Source: Actinobacillus suis ATCC 33415
Lineage (GTDB): Bacteria; Pseudomonadota; Gammaproteobacteria; Enterobacterales; Pasteurellaceae
NCBI RefSeq assembly: GCF_000739435.1
Contig: NZ_CP009159.1
Coordinates: 62,001 to 126,000 of the forward strand
Direction: 5' to 3'
Length of the DNA stretch: 64,000 bases
Part shown: positions 35,487-44,729 of the stretch, piece by piece
Layout: the number at the start of each line of letters is the position of its first letter
Position numbering within the stretch: the first letter of the stretch is position 1
Notes under the pieces: model-generated
The model's database searches: none
Told to the model about the DNA's origin: nothing
Seen by the model: the letters and a program-made list of their open reading frames with translations, nothing else
Translations under genes and position numbers: made by a program

Positions 35487-37637
35487 CTACTTCAACAATC
35501 TCTGACTATTCAGCACTACGGTGATAGAAGACATTGTCATCGCAACGGCGGCGATCATCGGGTTGAGCAGCCAGCCGGTAAACGGGTAAAGTACACCTGC
35601 AGCAATCGGAATGGCAATCACGTTATACATAAATGCACCGAGCAAACTTTGCTTCATATTGCGTAATACCCGTTTGGCAAACGGCAGAATTTGTACCACC
35701 GGTGTTAAACCGTGTTGCATCAGCGAGAGATCGGCAGTTTCAACCGCAATATCCGAACCGTTGTGCATCGCAATCCCCACATTTGCTTGAGCGAGAGCCG
35801 GTGCGTCATTAATCCCATCGCCAATCATCGCCACTTTTTTACCTTGAGCTTGTAATTCACGAATTTTATCCGCTTTTTGCTCCGGTAAAACTTCGGCGAT
35901 CACTCCGTCTAAACCGAGTTGTTGTGCAAAATATTCAGCAGTTGATTGGCGGTCACCGGTTAGCATTAAGCATTGATAACCTTCCGCTTTAAATTTTTCG
36001 ATCATCGCTTTGGATTCATTACGTAATTGATCTTCCACCGATAAAATACCAGCTAATTGACCATTTACTGCCACAAAAATTTGCGTGGATCGAGAAGCGG
36101 TTAAATTCCCGGAAAAATTGACAAACTTCGCATTACCCACCTTGATTTGATCTTCGCCTAAGTTGGCAACAATCCCTGCCCCTTTGACTACTTGCACGTT
36201 TGTCACTTCACAAGCGGTCTGATTTTCAGCAAATTTTACAATCGCTTTGGCAATCGGGTGAGAAGCGTGGACTTCTAAACTTTTTGCCAGTTGCAACACT
36301 CGATTCGGCTCGAAACCGTTAAAGGTTTGGATATCCGAAACCGTCATTTCGCCGGTGGTGAGTGTGCCGGTTTTATCGAATACTAGCGTATCGATTTCGG
36401 AGCCGGCTTGCAGAGCTTCGATATTGCGTACTAACACGCCGAATTCAGCAGCTCGAGCCACGCCGGCAATAGTGGAAAGCGGAATTGCTAAACCGAGTGC
36501 ACAAGGGCAAGCGATAATTAACACCGTAGTAAAAATTGAGAGGGCAAACGAAAAGTCTTTGCCTAAAAATAACCAAATCAGACCGCTTATTAACGCAATC
36601 GAAACTACAACTGGTACAAAAACACTTGCCACTTTATCGACAAATTGTGCGAGTGGTGGCTTACTTGATTGTGCATGACGTACAGCATTGATCACTCGGG
36701 CAAGAGCGGTTTGGCTGCCGACTTGTTCGGCAATATAGATACCCGCTCCGTCTTGAATCAGCGTTCCGGCGCGTACTTTATCTCCGACTTTTTTCTCAAT
36801 CGGTAACGCTTCGCCGGTGAGCATTGATTCATCCACCCAAATAGAACCGCTTTCCAATCTGCCGTCCACTGCAAGGCGGTCACCGGTGAGTGCTTGCACA
36901 CGCATTCCCGGCTTGATGCCTTTTACCGGAATGGTTTGTGTTGCATTATTTTGATCAAAAACGACCGCTTGTTGCGGGGCGAGATCGAGTAATTTTTCTA
37001 AAGCAAGCGAAGAACGTTGTTTGGCTTTTAGTTCAAGAAATTTACCGAGATTGATAAAGCCGATAATCATCACGCTGGCTTCATAGTAAACGTGCGCTTG
37101 CGGTTGGGGGAAAAGTGTTAGCCAAAATGAGTAGAGCCAAGCGACACCGGTACTGAGAGCGACTAAAGTGTCCATGGTGGAGGCTTTATTTTTTAAGCTG
37201 ACCCATGCCCCGACAAAGAAATCTTTACCGGCAAAATACATGGTAAATAAACTGATCGCAGCGGCAATAAACCAATAAATTAAATTAGTTGAATTTGGGA
37301 TCATTCCGATAACCAAACCCAATGCCACCAAACCGAAACCGACAATTAAGGCGACTACAAATTGCCATTTTTTATGGCTTAAAGCACGTTGGGTTTGCGC
37401 TTGTTGTTTGGCTCGACGTTCTTGTTCGCTTTCTAAAATTTCCGCACCGAAACCGATTTTTTCGACCGCTTGTACCATCGCTTGCGGATCTGCTTCGCCC
37501 TGTACAAATGCAGTTTGATCGGCAAGATTGACCGAAGCAAAACTCACTCCTTCCACTTTCATCAAAATTTTTTCAACCCGACGCACGCAAGCGGCACAGT
37601 GCATACCGTCAATTAAAAGTTGTTGTTCTTTAGCCAT
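35487..37637 (-). CDS. copA: Copper(I)-exporting P-type ATPase CopA
   Basis: 716 residues: one N-terminal HMA domain with the metal-binding MHCAACVRR, eight membrane segments, the CPC in IACPCALGLAIPL, the phosphorylation site VFDKTGTLTTGE and the hinge MIGDGINDAPAL. It exports Cu(I) across the inner membrane. E. coli CopA has two HMA domains; this one has one, as in many Pasteurellaceae. It is the last gene of a leftward unit with copZ and a DUF411 gene, divergent from a CueR-like regulator. A copy of the 60-bp repeat separates it from copZ. Confidence 0.96.
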   Translation of the reverse strand: MAKEQQLLIDGMHCAACVRRVEKILMKVEGVSFASVNLADQTAFVQGEADPQAMVQAVEKIGFGAEILESEQERRAKQQAQTQRALSHKKWQFVVALIVGFGLVALGLVIGMIPNSTNLIYWFIAAAISLFTMYFAGKDFFVGAWVSLKNKASTMDTLVALSTGVAWLYSFWLTLFPQPQAHVYYEASVMIIGFINLGKFLELKAKQRSSLALEKLLDLAPQQAVVFDQNNATQTIPVKGIKPGMRVQALTGDRLAVDGRLESGSIWVDESMLTGEALPIEKKVGDKVRAGTLIQDGAGIYIAEQVGSQTALARVINAVRHAQSSKPPLAQFVDKVASVFVPVVVSIALISGLIWLFLGKDFSFALSIFTTVLIIACPCALGLAIPLSTIAGVARAAEFGVLVRNIEALQAGSEIDTLVFDKTGTLTTGEMTVSDIQTFNGFEPNRVLQLAKSLEVHASHPIAKAIVKFAENQTACEVTNVQVVKGAGIVANLGEDQIKVGNAKFVNFSGNLTASRSTQIFVAVNGQLAGILSVEDQLRNESKAMIEKFKAEGYQCLMLTGDRQSTAEYFAQQLGLDGVIAEVLPEQKADKIRELQAQGKKVAMIGDGINDAPALAQANVGIAMHNGSDIAVETADLSLMQHGLTPVVQILPFAKRVLRNMKQSLLGAFMYNVIAIPIAAGVLYPFTGWLLNPMIAAVAMTMSSITVVLNSQRLLK

Positions 37638-37659
37638 ATCTTTTCTTTCCGGTAAGTTT

Positions 37660-37717
37660 AACCACGGAATACACGGATTTCACGGAAATATTCAGTGTTT
37701 TCTGTGTATCCCGTGGT
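37660..37717. repeat. 60-bp inverted repeat element between copA and copZ
   Basis: AACCACGGAATACACGGATT at the left and TCTGTGTATCCCGTGGT at the right. Placed within the copper operon, so its hairpin could influence copA expression. Confidence 0.75.
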
Positions 37718-37722
37718 AATGG

Positions 37723-37923
37723 TTAGATTACTTCCGCTTCAAAACCAATATCATCAACCGCTGCAATAAGAGCTTCTGCATTAGCAGAACCTTCTACAAT
37801 CGCTTGTTGCGGATCTAAAGTCACTGCCGCTTTAGTTACGCCTTCTACTGCATTCAGTGCTTTTTCCACGCTTTTTACACAGTTACCGCAATGTAAGCCG
37901 TCAAGTTTGAGTGTAATTGACAT
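37723..37923 (-). CDS. copZ: Copper chaperone CopZ-like protein
   Basis: A 66-residue single HMA protein with the metal motif GLHCGNCVKSVEKAL. It binds Cu(I) through two cysteines and hands it to CopA. It follows the DUF411 gene by 17 bases. Its start has AGGAGAAACAAA before it. Confidence 0.92.
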   Translation of the reverse strand: MSITLKLDGLHCGNCVKSVEKALNAVEGVTKAAVTLDPQQAIVEGSANAEALIAAVDDIGFEAEVI

Positions 37924-37940
37924 TTTGTTTCTCCTAATGA

Positions 37941-38393
37941 TTAGTTGTATGAATTGAAAATTGTAGTTGTGCCGTCTTTTTTAAGTAACAGCACATCATA
38001 TTTATCTTTATGCCCCATATGTTTCGGCTGATCCATTCCCGGCGAGCCAAGCGGCATTTCCGGTACGATTAAGCCTACTGCATCAGCCGGTTTTTCTTTG
38101 AGTAAACGCTCAATATCTTGTGCCGGCACATGACCTTCAATCAGATAACCGTCTACCATTGCACTATGACAGGCTTGTAATTTCGGTTGTAATTGTAGTT
38201 TGCTATGTACATGGCGATTACCTGTATCATTTGCGGTGACATTAAAACCATGCTGTTTTAAATGATCAATCCAAAAATTACAGCAACCGCAAGTTGGACT
38301 TTTCCATACTTCAATATTATTGACTGCATAAACAAAAGAAGGAGTCGCAAGCATTGCACAAAATGAAATGACTTTTAACAGACGAAATTTCAT
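37941..38393 (-). CDS. DUF411 periplasmic metal-binding protein
   Basis: 150 residues: signal peptide (MKFRLLKVISFCAMLATPSF, cut about residue 23), then the DUF411 fold with SPTCGCCNFWIDHLK and CHSAMVDGYLIEGHVPAQDI, both typical. The cysteines and His/Met-rich end (MGHKDK) suggest copper binding in the periplasm. Proteins of this family are linked to copper resistance. It is the first gene after the copper-responsive promoter, so it is probably made together with CopZ and CopA. Confidence 0.85.
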   Translation of the reverse strand: MKFRLLKVISFCAMLATPSFVYAVNNIEVWKSPTCGCCNFWIDHLKQHGFNVTANDTGNRHVHSKLQLQPKLQACHSAMVDGYLIEGHVPAQDIERLLKEKPADAVGLIVPEMPLGSPGMDQPKHMGHKDKYDVLLLKKDGTTTIFNSYN

Positions 38394-38436
38394 AGCTACC
38401 TCATAAAAAAGAATGACGAATACTGAATTTCTTTAT

Positions 38437-38467
38437 ATGCTAATCCTTAACCCTAGGTTAAGGTCAA
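38437..38467 (-). promoter_or_regulatory. CueR-type promoter with 19-bp spacer
   Basis: Read leftward: -35 box TTGACC (38467-38462), 19-base spacer, -10 box TAGCAT (38442-38437). The spacer contains a dyad (TTAACC / GGTTAA). An overlong 19-base spacer with a dyad centred between -35 and -10 is the hallmark of MerR-family activation. It drives the DUF411-copZ-copA unit. Confidence 0.9.
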
Positions 38468-38478
38468 GAGGTAATAGA

Positions 38479-38865
38479 ATGAATATTAGTCAAGCTGCGG
38501 AACATTCCGGATTATCAGCTAAGCAAATTCGCGATTATGAAAAAGCCGGTTTACTGCCGCAGGCAGTCCGTTCAAGTAGTGGTTATCGAGTTTATTCGAT
38601 TTCGGATTTGGAACGTTTACACTTTATCAGTAATGCACGTAAGGTTGGATTTTCTTTAGTGCAGATCAGCGAATTATTAAAACTAAATGATGATCCGCAT
38701 CGCACCAGCCGTGAAGTGAAGAAACTTACCGAGCAACATATTGAAGAACTTCAGCAAAAAATTGCTGATTTACAACAAATGCTTTCTTTACTGAAAAGTT
38801 GGAGTAAGTCTTGTTGCGGTAATGACAGTCCGGAATGTTCGATATTAAGCGGTCTAAAACGCTAA
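38479..38865 (+). CDS. cueR: CueR/MerR-family copper-responsive regulator
   Basis: A 128-residue MerR-family protein. N-terminal winged helix-turn-helix MNISQAAEHSGLSAKQIRDY and EKAGLLPQAVRSSSGYRVYS; a dimerising helix; and a C-terminal Cys pair SWSKSCCGNDSPECS. The cysteine pattern is a little different from that of E. coli CueR, but gene order fixes the role. It is divergent from the copper unit. The frame is open upstream to 38413, but ATG 38479 has AAGAGGT before it. Confidence 0.9.
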   Translation: MNISQAAEHSGLSAKQIRDYEKAGLLPQAVRSSSGYRVYSISDLERLHFISNARKVGFSLVQISELLKLNDDPHRTSREVKKLTEQHIEELQQKIADLQQMLSLLKSWSKSCCGNDSPECSILSGLKR

Positions 38866-38885
38866 ATTTTTTGCAAATGATTTTG

Positions 38886-38903
38886 CTGTCATCAAATCGT
38901 CAT
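38886..38903 (+). promoter_or_regulatory. Pho box upstream of pstS
   Basis: CTGTCATCAAATCGTCAT matches the PhoB consensus of two 7-mers spaced by 4 bases (CTGTCAT AAAT CTGTCAC). It is 77 bases before the pstS start. Confidence 0.75.
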
Positions 38904-38979
38904 ATTGTTTTTTTAGAATACGCTTAAACCAAATAATTTATTCCAAACAGCTAGTTCAAACATCCATGAGGAGAACAAT

Positions 38980-40023
38980 ATGTTATTGGTCAAAGCAGCA
39001 AGAAAATGTGTAGTGATCGGGCTTTCATTAGGTGTGATGGCATCAAGTTATGCGGAAACGATTACGGGTGCTGGTGCTTCGTTTCCCTATCCGATTTATG
39101 CGAAATGGGCTTCACTTTATGAAAAAGAAACAGGCAATAAAGTGAATTATCAATCTATCGGTTCCGGTGGCGGTCAGCAGCAAATTATTGCTAACACGAT
39201 TGATTTCGGTGCGTCAGATGACCCGATGAAAGCGGAATTATTGGCTCAACACAAATTATTACAATTTCCGGCAATTATCGGCGGTACGGTTCCGGTGGTG
39301 AACTTACCGGAATTTAAAGCCGGCGAGTTAAAATTATCCGGTACGGTATTAGCGGATATTTTCCTCGGTAAAATTACCAAATGGAATGATCCGGCGATTA
39401 AAGCATTAAATGAATCATTAAATTTACCGGAGAAAAACATTATTGTGGTACGCCGTTCGGACGGTTCTGGTACAACATTCGGTTGGACGAACTATTTATC
39501 TAAGGTTTCGCCGGAATGGAAAGAAAAAGTCGGAGAGGGGAAATCAGTTAAATGGCCGACCGGTCACGGCGGTAAAGGCAATGAAGGCGTTGCCGCTTAT
39601 GTGAAACAGTTGAAGTATTCTATCGGTTATGTCGAATATGCTTATGCGAAACAAAATAATTTAGCCTGGGCTTCTTTACAGAACCAAGCGGGTAAATTTG
39701 TCCAACCGTCCCGTGACAGCTTTATGGCGGCGGCTGCAAATGCACAATGGGATAAAGCGAAAGGTATGGGCATTATGCTGACTAATGAAAGTGGTGAACA
39801 TTCATGGCCAGTGACGGCGGCAAGTTTTATCTTGATTCATCAACAAGCGGAGAACCCAAAGGCAACCAAAGCAGTGTTTGATTTCTTTGACTGGGCATTT
39901 GAGAAGGGTAAAAATGCGGCATTAGAATTGGATTATGTGCCGTTGCCAAAGAATGTGGTAGAAAAAATTCAGCAAAAATGGCATGATCAAGTTAAAGATA
40001 AAGATGGTAAAGCGATTCGCTAA
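38980..40023 (+). CDS. pstS: Phosphate-binding protein PstS
   Basis: 347-residue periplasmic binding protein of the high-affinity phosphate ABC transporter. Signal peptide ends near SSYA (residue 25). Then TITGAGASFPYPIYAKWASL with the phosphate-binding loops GSGGGQQQI, DFGASDD and RSDGSGTTF. AGGAG lies before the ATG. It is followed by a USS hairpin and a porin gene, not directly by pstC. Confidence 0.95.
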   Translation: MLLVKAARKCVVIGLSLGVMASSYAETITGAGASFPYPIYAKWASLYEKETGNKVNYQSIGSGGGQQQIIANTIDFGASDDPMKAELLAQHKLLQFPAIIGGTVPVVNLPEFKAGELKLSGTVLADIFLGKITKWNDPAIKALNESLNLPEKNIIVVRRSDGSGTTFGWTNYLSKVSPEWKEKVGEGKSVKWPTGHGGKGNEGVAAYVKQLKYSIGYVEYAYAKQNNLAWASLQNQAGKFVQPSRDSFMAAAANAQWDKAKGMGIMLTNESGEHSWPVTAASFILIHQQAENPKATKAVFDFFDWAFEKGKNAALELDYVPLPKNVVEKIQQKWHDQVKDKDGKAIR

Positions 40024-40040
40024 TCATTAAATTGGAAAAC

Positions 40041-40088
40041 AAGCGGTCGAATTTTAGGTTTATATTACAACCTTGAATTCGACCGCTT
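40041..40088. terminator. Inverted USS pair after pstS
   Basis: AAGCGGTCGAATT and AATTCGACCGCTT. May reduce read-through from pstS to the downstream genes. Confidence 0.65.
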
Positions 40089-40151
40089 TCAATTTTATTA
40101 GCAAGAAATCAACATAAACTATCATCAATAATAAAAAATATTAGAGATTTT

Positions 40152-41258
40152 ATGCATATTATGAAAAAGAATCTTTGGCTTATTGGTCTTGCAAGTGTGT
40201 ATAGCTTAGAAAGCTATGCGCTTACAATTTATGAAAGGAATGGTACAACGCTCCGTTTTAGTGGTGAGATGAATATGGTATTGGAAAAACAATATTACCG
40301 CACACATCGTTATCCGCTAAATGAAACGCTAAATGAATCAATGAATACCAATTTAGCGAATAATGGCTCAGAAATCAGATTTAAGGCTAAGCATAAGTTA
40401 TCTGATGAATTAAGTTTATTTGCTAGAGTCGGTTGGAATTTAAATAACTATGAAAAAAATGCTACTCGGGATAGATTCGGTGAGTTAAGTGTGCGTCGTG
40501 CTTATCTCGGTATTGAGCATCAAAAGTATGGGCAGTTAAGAATTGGGCGCCAATCTTTGTTTGCTAATGAGATTTCCGTCAGCGATTTTGATTATTCTGT
40601 AGGAAATAGTGAACGCCTTTTAGCTTATAGCGGTAAATCTGTTATTCGCTATGATTATACAGGCATAGAGAATCTACAATTAAGTAGTCATTATCATTTT
40701 TCAGAAAAGACCGATAGTTTTCCTAGACAATCGAATCGTAAGTTAAAAGACGGTGTCGGGATTGCCGGTTTATATGATATTTCATTAAATGACAGACAAG
40801 CATTTTCTATTGGCGCCGCTTATAGTTATGTAAATTACCTTGACCGAACTAATCAGCGTGCTTCTCAGGAAGGCGCTCAATTAAGTTTACTTTTGTTTTC
40901 GAAAAATTGGCTGTTCGGACTGGATACCGGTTTACGATATCGAAAACAACCGAATTTGTTTGAGGATGAAAAGTTATTTCTGATTAAATCAGGTATTAGA
41001 TATGCTTATTCTGATCAAGGAAGTGTTTATACTAATTGTGCTTATAGTGTTGCTAAACGGCAAAACTTGAACTTAGAAGAAGAAATAGATCGGATTGTCA
41101 GAAGAAGTGCTGTATTTGGAACGGATTATAGTGTGCATCAAAATGTCAGTGCCTATTTAGAAGCGGGTTATGCGTATGATCTCGCTTACTCCGGCGGCAA
41201 TAAATTAGAACAGGGTATAGAGAAAATTATTGCTTCTGGTTTAGAGATTTATTGGTAA
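40152..41258 (+). CDS. Gram-negative porin within the phosphate locus
   Basis: A 368-residue outer-membrane porin of the OmpP2/OmpC type: signal peptide ending SLESYA near residue 24, then LTIYERNGTTLRFSGEMNMV, the conserved GELSVRRAYLGIEHQKYGQL, and an aromatic C-terminal residue (Trp, where Phe is usual) as required for BAM assembly. It lies between pstS and pstC, so a PhoE-like anion porin produced in phosphate starvation is a reasonable inference. A second start, ATG 40161, is 3 codons in. No Pho box was seen just upstream; transcription may come from pstS read-through. Confidence 0.85.
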   Translation: MHIMKKNLWLIGLASVYSLESYALTIYERNGTTLRFSGEMNMVLEKQYYRTHRYPLNETLNESMNTNLANNGSEIRFKAKHKLSDELSLFARVGWNLNNYEKNATRDRFGELSVRRAYLGIEHQKYGQLRIGRQSLFANEISVSDFDYSVGNSERLLAYSGKSVIRYDYTGIENLQLSSHYHFSEKTDSFPRQSNRKLKDGVGIAGLYDISLNDRQAFSIGAAYSYVNYLDRTNQRASQEGAQLSLLLFSKNWLFGLDTGLRYRKQPNLFEDEKLFLIKSGIRYAYSDQGSVYTNCAYSVAKRQNLNLEEEIDRIVRRSAVFGTDYSVHQNVSAYLEAGYAYDLAYSGGNKLEQGIEKIIASGLEIYW

Positions 41259-41283
41259 ACAGCAGGTTCTTTCCAGTCTTATT

Positions 41284-41301
41284 TTGTCATAAAACTGTCA
41301 T
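41284..41301 (+). promoter_or_regulatory. Pho box upstream of pstC
   Basis: TTGTCATAAAACTGTCAT, two PhoB half-sites with 4 bases between, differing from the consensus at one base in the first half. It is 46 bases before pstC. Confidence 0.85.
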
Positions 41302-41346
41302 ATTCTTTTTTTAAAATAAACTCCAAAATAAACATTGGAGTTTTTT

Positions 41347-42294
41347 ATGTCTAATAAACCAAGCTGTTTAAATCATCCTTTAGCAGAAGGCTTGTTTAAG
41401 CATACAACGCAATTTTTTGCTTGGCTTGTCTTTGCTATGTTGGCAGCTATTTTAATTTCATTAGTTATCGGTAGCTGGGAATCATTAACTCGATTTGGGC
41501 TTAGCTTTTTGTGGACAAGCGATTGGGATCCGAATAATGACAACTATGGTGCGGTTGTGCCAGTGATCGGTACTTTAATTTCTGCATTAATTGCTTTATT
41601 GATTGCGGTACCAATTTCTTTTGGTATTGCAGTTTTTTTAACCGAACTTGCACCTGAATGGTTAAAACGTCCGATTAGTGTTGCGGTTGAAATGCTAGCT
41701 GCAATTCCTTCCATTATTTACGGTATGTGGGGCTTATTTGTCTTCGTACCGCTTTTCCAAGAACATATCCAACCCACCTTAATTGAATTACTCGGCGATC
41801 TGCCACTTATCGGCGTACTGTTTTCCGGCGCACCTTTTGGTATCGGTCTGTTTACCGCAGGGCTTGTATTGGCAATTATGATTATTCCTTATATTGCTTC
41901 CATGATGCGAGAAGTATTCGGCGTTGTCCCGCCAATGTTGAAAGAGAGTGCTTACGGCTTAGGTTCAACCACTTGGGAAGTGGTTTGGAAAATCATTTTA
42001 CCTTACACCAAAGCCGGTGTGGTCGGCAGTATGATGTTAGGACTCGGACGTGCATTGGGTGAAACGATGGCGGTCACTTTTGTTATCGGTAACGCATTTA
42101 ATTTACCGGATTCACTCTTTTCACCGTCTGCTTCGATTGCATCCGCGATAGCGAATGAATTTAACGAAGCGACAGGCTTACAAAAATCGGCATTAATGGA
42201 ATTAGGTTTAATCTTATTCTTAATAACTACGGTGGTACTCAGTATTTCTCGTTTAATGATTTTAAGAATGAGCAAAAAAGAGGGAAATAAATAA
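41347..42294 (+). CDS. pstC: Phosphate ABC transporter permease PstC
   Basis: A 315-residue permease with six membrane segments. The BPD-transport motif is at [20 protein letters not shown]. The ATG at 41347 ([20 protein letters not shown]) is preceded by TGGAG; a TTG 12 bases upstream is rejected. It overlaps pstA by one base. Confidence 0.94.
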   Translation: MSNKPSCLNHPLAEGLFKHTTQFFAWLVFAMLAAILISLVIGSWESLTRFGLSFLWTSDWDPNNDNYGAVVPVIGTLISALIALLIAVPISFGIAVFLTELAPEWLKRPISVAVEMLAAIPSIIYGMWGLFVFVPLFQEHIQPTLIELLGDLPLIGVLFSGAPFGIGLFTAGLVLAIMIIPYIASMMREVFGVVPPMLKESAYGLGSTTWEVVWKIILPYTKAGVVGSMMLGLGRALGETMAVTFVIGNAFNLPDSLFSPSASIASAIANEFNEATGLQKSALMELGLILFLITTVVLSISRLMILRMSKKEGNK

Positions 42295-43145
42295 TGCATC
42301 GTAATAAAAATGGGCGTTTTTACCGCCGTAAATGCATTAATAAAATTATGCTTTCAGTATCTTTCTTTGCGGTTGGATTCGGGCTGTTTTGGTTAGGCTG
42401 GATTTTATTTACCTTAATTCAAAAAGGGATTCCGGAGCTTTCATTAACGCTATTTACCTTACCGACACCGGCACCGAATGAAGCGGGCGGTTTGAGTAAT
42501 GCGATTATCGGATCATTAATGATGTTGTTATTCGGAACTCTAATCGGCACGCCAATCGGCATTTTAGCCGGGACTTACTTAGCCGAATACGGACGCTATA
42601 GCAAATTAGCGAAAGTCACTCGCTTTCTGAATGATATTTTACTTTCAGCACCGTCAATTATTATCGGTTTGTTTATCTATGCGATTTATGTATCGCACGT
42701 CAAGCACTATTCAGGCTGGGCGGGCTCTTTCGCTTTGGCGTTGTTAGTGATTCCGGTGGTGGTACGTACCACCGACAGTATGCTGAATCTGATTCCGAAT
42801 AATTTACGGGAAGCTGCAGTGGCGTTAGGTTGTCCGCAATGGCGAATGATTACCATGGTTTGTTATAAAGCGGCTCGTTCGGGAATTATTACCGGTGTGT
42901 TACTCGCAGTGGCACGTATCTCGGGAGAAACAGCGCCACTTCTGTTTACTGCGCTTTCAAACCAATTCAGTTCGTGGGATATGAATGGACCAATGGCAAA
43001 CTTACCGGTCGTGATTTATCAATATGCGGCGAGTCCGTTCCAAGATTGGAATAATCTAGCATGGGCGGGAGCAACATTAATTACCGGGTTTGTGTTATGC
43101 CTCAATATTCTTACCCGTATCTTTTTTAACCAAAAACAACGATAA
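42294..43145 (+). CDS. pstA: Phosphate ABC transporter permease PstA
   Basis: 283 residues, six membrane segments, with the permease loop AAVALGCPQWRMITMVCYKA. Partner of PstC in the inner-membrane channel. It overlaps pstC by one base (TAATG) and is followed after 9 bases by pstB. Confidence 0.94.
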   Translation: MHRNKNGRFYRRKCINKIMLSVSFFAVGFGLFWLGWILFTLIQKGIPELSLTLFTLPTPAPNEAGGLSNAIIGSLMMLLFGTLIGTPIGILAGTYLAEYGRYSKLAKVTRFLNDILLSAPSIIIGLFIYAIYVSHVKHYSGWAGSFALALLVIPVVVRTTDSMLNLIPNNLREAAVALGCPQWRMITMVCYKAARSGIITGVLLAVARISGETAPLLFTALSNQFSSWDMNGPMANLPVVIYQYAASPFQDWNNLAWAGATLITGFVLCLNILTRIFFNQKQR

Positions 43146-43154
43146 GGAAATGCA

Positions 43155-43934
43155 ATGAGTAACGAATTAATTTCACTACAAGATACCAAAATTGCAATTA
43201 ATCATTTAGATTTTTTCTATGGCGATTTCCATGCTTTAAAAAATATTAATTTACGTATTGCCAAAAATAAAGTTACTGCATTTATAGGTCCTTCCGGCTG
43301 TGGAAAATCGACTTTATTACGAACTTTAAACCGAATGTTCGAACAATACCCGAATCAAAAAGCGCAAGGGGAAATCTTGTTTGAAGGTGAAAATTTGCTA
43401 ACCACTGAAACCGACATTGCCTTAATCCGTGCCAGAATCGGTATGGTGTTCCAAAAACCGACACCGTTCCCAATGTCGATTTATGACAATGTGGCATTTG
43501 GTATTCGTTTGTTTGAAAAATTGCCGAAATCAGAATTAAATGACCGTGTAGAATGGGCATTAACCAAAGCGGCATTATGGAACGAAGTCAAAAACAAATT
43601 ACATCAGAGTGGCGACAGTTTATCCGGAGGTCAGCAACAACGTTTGTGCATTGCGCGTGGTATTGCGGTTAAACCGGAAGTCTTGCTGTTAGATGAGCCT
43701 TGTTCTGCGCTCGACCCGATTTCTACCATGAAAATTGAAGAATTGATTTGTGAATTAAAACACGATTACACGGTAGCGATTGTGACCCACAATATGCAAC
43801 AGGCGGCACGCTGTTCGGATTATACCGCTTATATGTATTTAGGTGAGTTAGTCGAGTTTGGTGAAACCAAGCAAATCTTTGATAAGCCGAGATTCCAACG
43901 TACTGAAGATTATATTCGAGGTCGAATGGGTTAA
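43155..43934 (+). CDS. pstB: Phosphate ABC transporter ATPase PstB
   Basis: 259 residues. Walker [15 protein letters not shown], signature [16 protein letters not shown] and Walker [14 protein letters not shown]. Energises PstCA. A USS hairpin follows. A phoU gene, usual after pstB in enterics, is absent here. Confidence 0.95.
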   Translation: MSNELISLQDTKIAINHLDFFYGDFHALKNINLRIAKNKVTAFIGPSGCGKSTLLRTLNRMFEQYPNQKAQGEILFEGENLLTTETDIALIRARIGMVFQKPTPFPMSIYDNVAFGIRLFEKLPKSELNDRVEWALTKAALWNEVKNKLHQSGDSLSGGQQQRLCIARGIAVKPEVLLLDEPCSALDPISTMKIEELICELKHDYTVAIVTHNMQQAARCSDYTAYMYLGELVEFGETKQIFDKPRFQRTEDYIRGRMG

Positions 43935-43957
43935 ATTTGTCTTGAATCGATTTAAAC

Positions 43958-44011
43958 AAGCGGTTAAATTTTACTGAAATTTTGCCAATTTTTTGTCAAA
44001 TTTGACCGCTT
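43958..44011. terminator. Inverted USS pair after pstB
   Basis: AAGCGGTTAAATTTT and the partner AAATTTGACCGCTT. Followed by GGGTAGGAG and phoB. Confidence 0.65.
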
Positions 44012-44039
44012 ATTCATAGCAAAAGGGTAGGAGCAGAAG

Positions 44040-44729
44040 ATGAATGAGAAAATTCTGATTGTCGAAGATGAAAAAGCGATTAGAGAGATGATTGCTTTGT
44101 TTTTATTACAGCAAAATTATCAGGTTATTGAAGCGGAAGACTATCAGAGCGCAGTGAAAAAATTGGATGAAAAACCTAAACTGATTTTGCTGGATTGGAT
44201 GTTGCCGGGGCGTTCCGGTATCCAGTTTATTCAATATTTAAAAAAGTCGGAAGACACCACACAAATTCCTATCTTAATGCTCACAGCACGCAGCTCAGAA
44301 GACGATTGCATTACTTGCCTTAATACTGGTGCGGATGATTATGTCACCAAGCCGTTTTCTCCTAAAGTCCTTATCGCTCGTATTGAGGCGTTGCTGAGAC
44401 GAACCTATCAAAATAACGATATGATTAATATTGATGATCTGATTTTAGATCAAAATGCCAAACGGGTAACTTTTCAGAAAAAAGAAATTAGTTTAAGCAG
44501 TACTGAATATAAATTACTACACTTCTTTATGACTCATCCGGAAAAAGTTTATAGTCGAGAACAATTGTTGGATTTCGTGTGGGGTAATGATATTTATGTG
44601 GAAGACAGAACGGTCGATTCGTATATCCGCCGTTTAAGAAAAAGTTTAGAACCATGCGGTTTTGAACGTTATGTGCAAACGGTGCGAGGCTCCGGCTACC
44701 GCTTTTCCAACCACTTTCGGGATAATTAA
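44040..44729 (+). CDS. phoB: Phosphate regulon response regulator PhoB
   Basis: 229 residues: receiver domain with the phosphorylation Asp in [15 protein letters not shown] and the Lys in [11 protein letters not shown], then an OmpR-type winged helix ([13 protein letters not shown]..., [14 protein letters not shown]). It binds the Pho boxes noted above. It overlaps phoR by one base (TAATG). Confidence 0.95.
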   Translation: MNEKILIVEDEKAIREMIALFLLQQNYQVIEAEDYQSAVKKLDEKPKLILLDWMLPGRSGIQFIQYLKKSEDTTQIPILMLTARSSEDDCITCLNTGADDYVTKPFSPKVLIARIEALLRRTYQNNDMINIDDLILDQNAKRVTFQKKEISLSSTEYKLLHFFMTHPEKVYSREQLLDFVWGNDIYVEDRTVDSYIRRLRKSLEPCGFERYVQTVRGSGYRFSNHFRDN

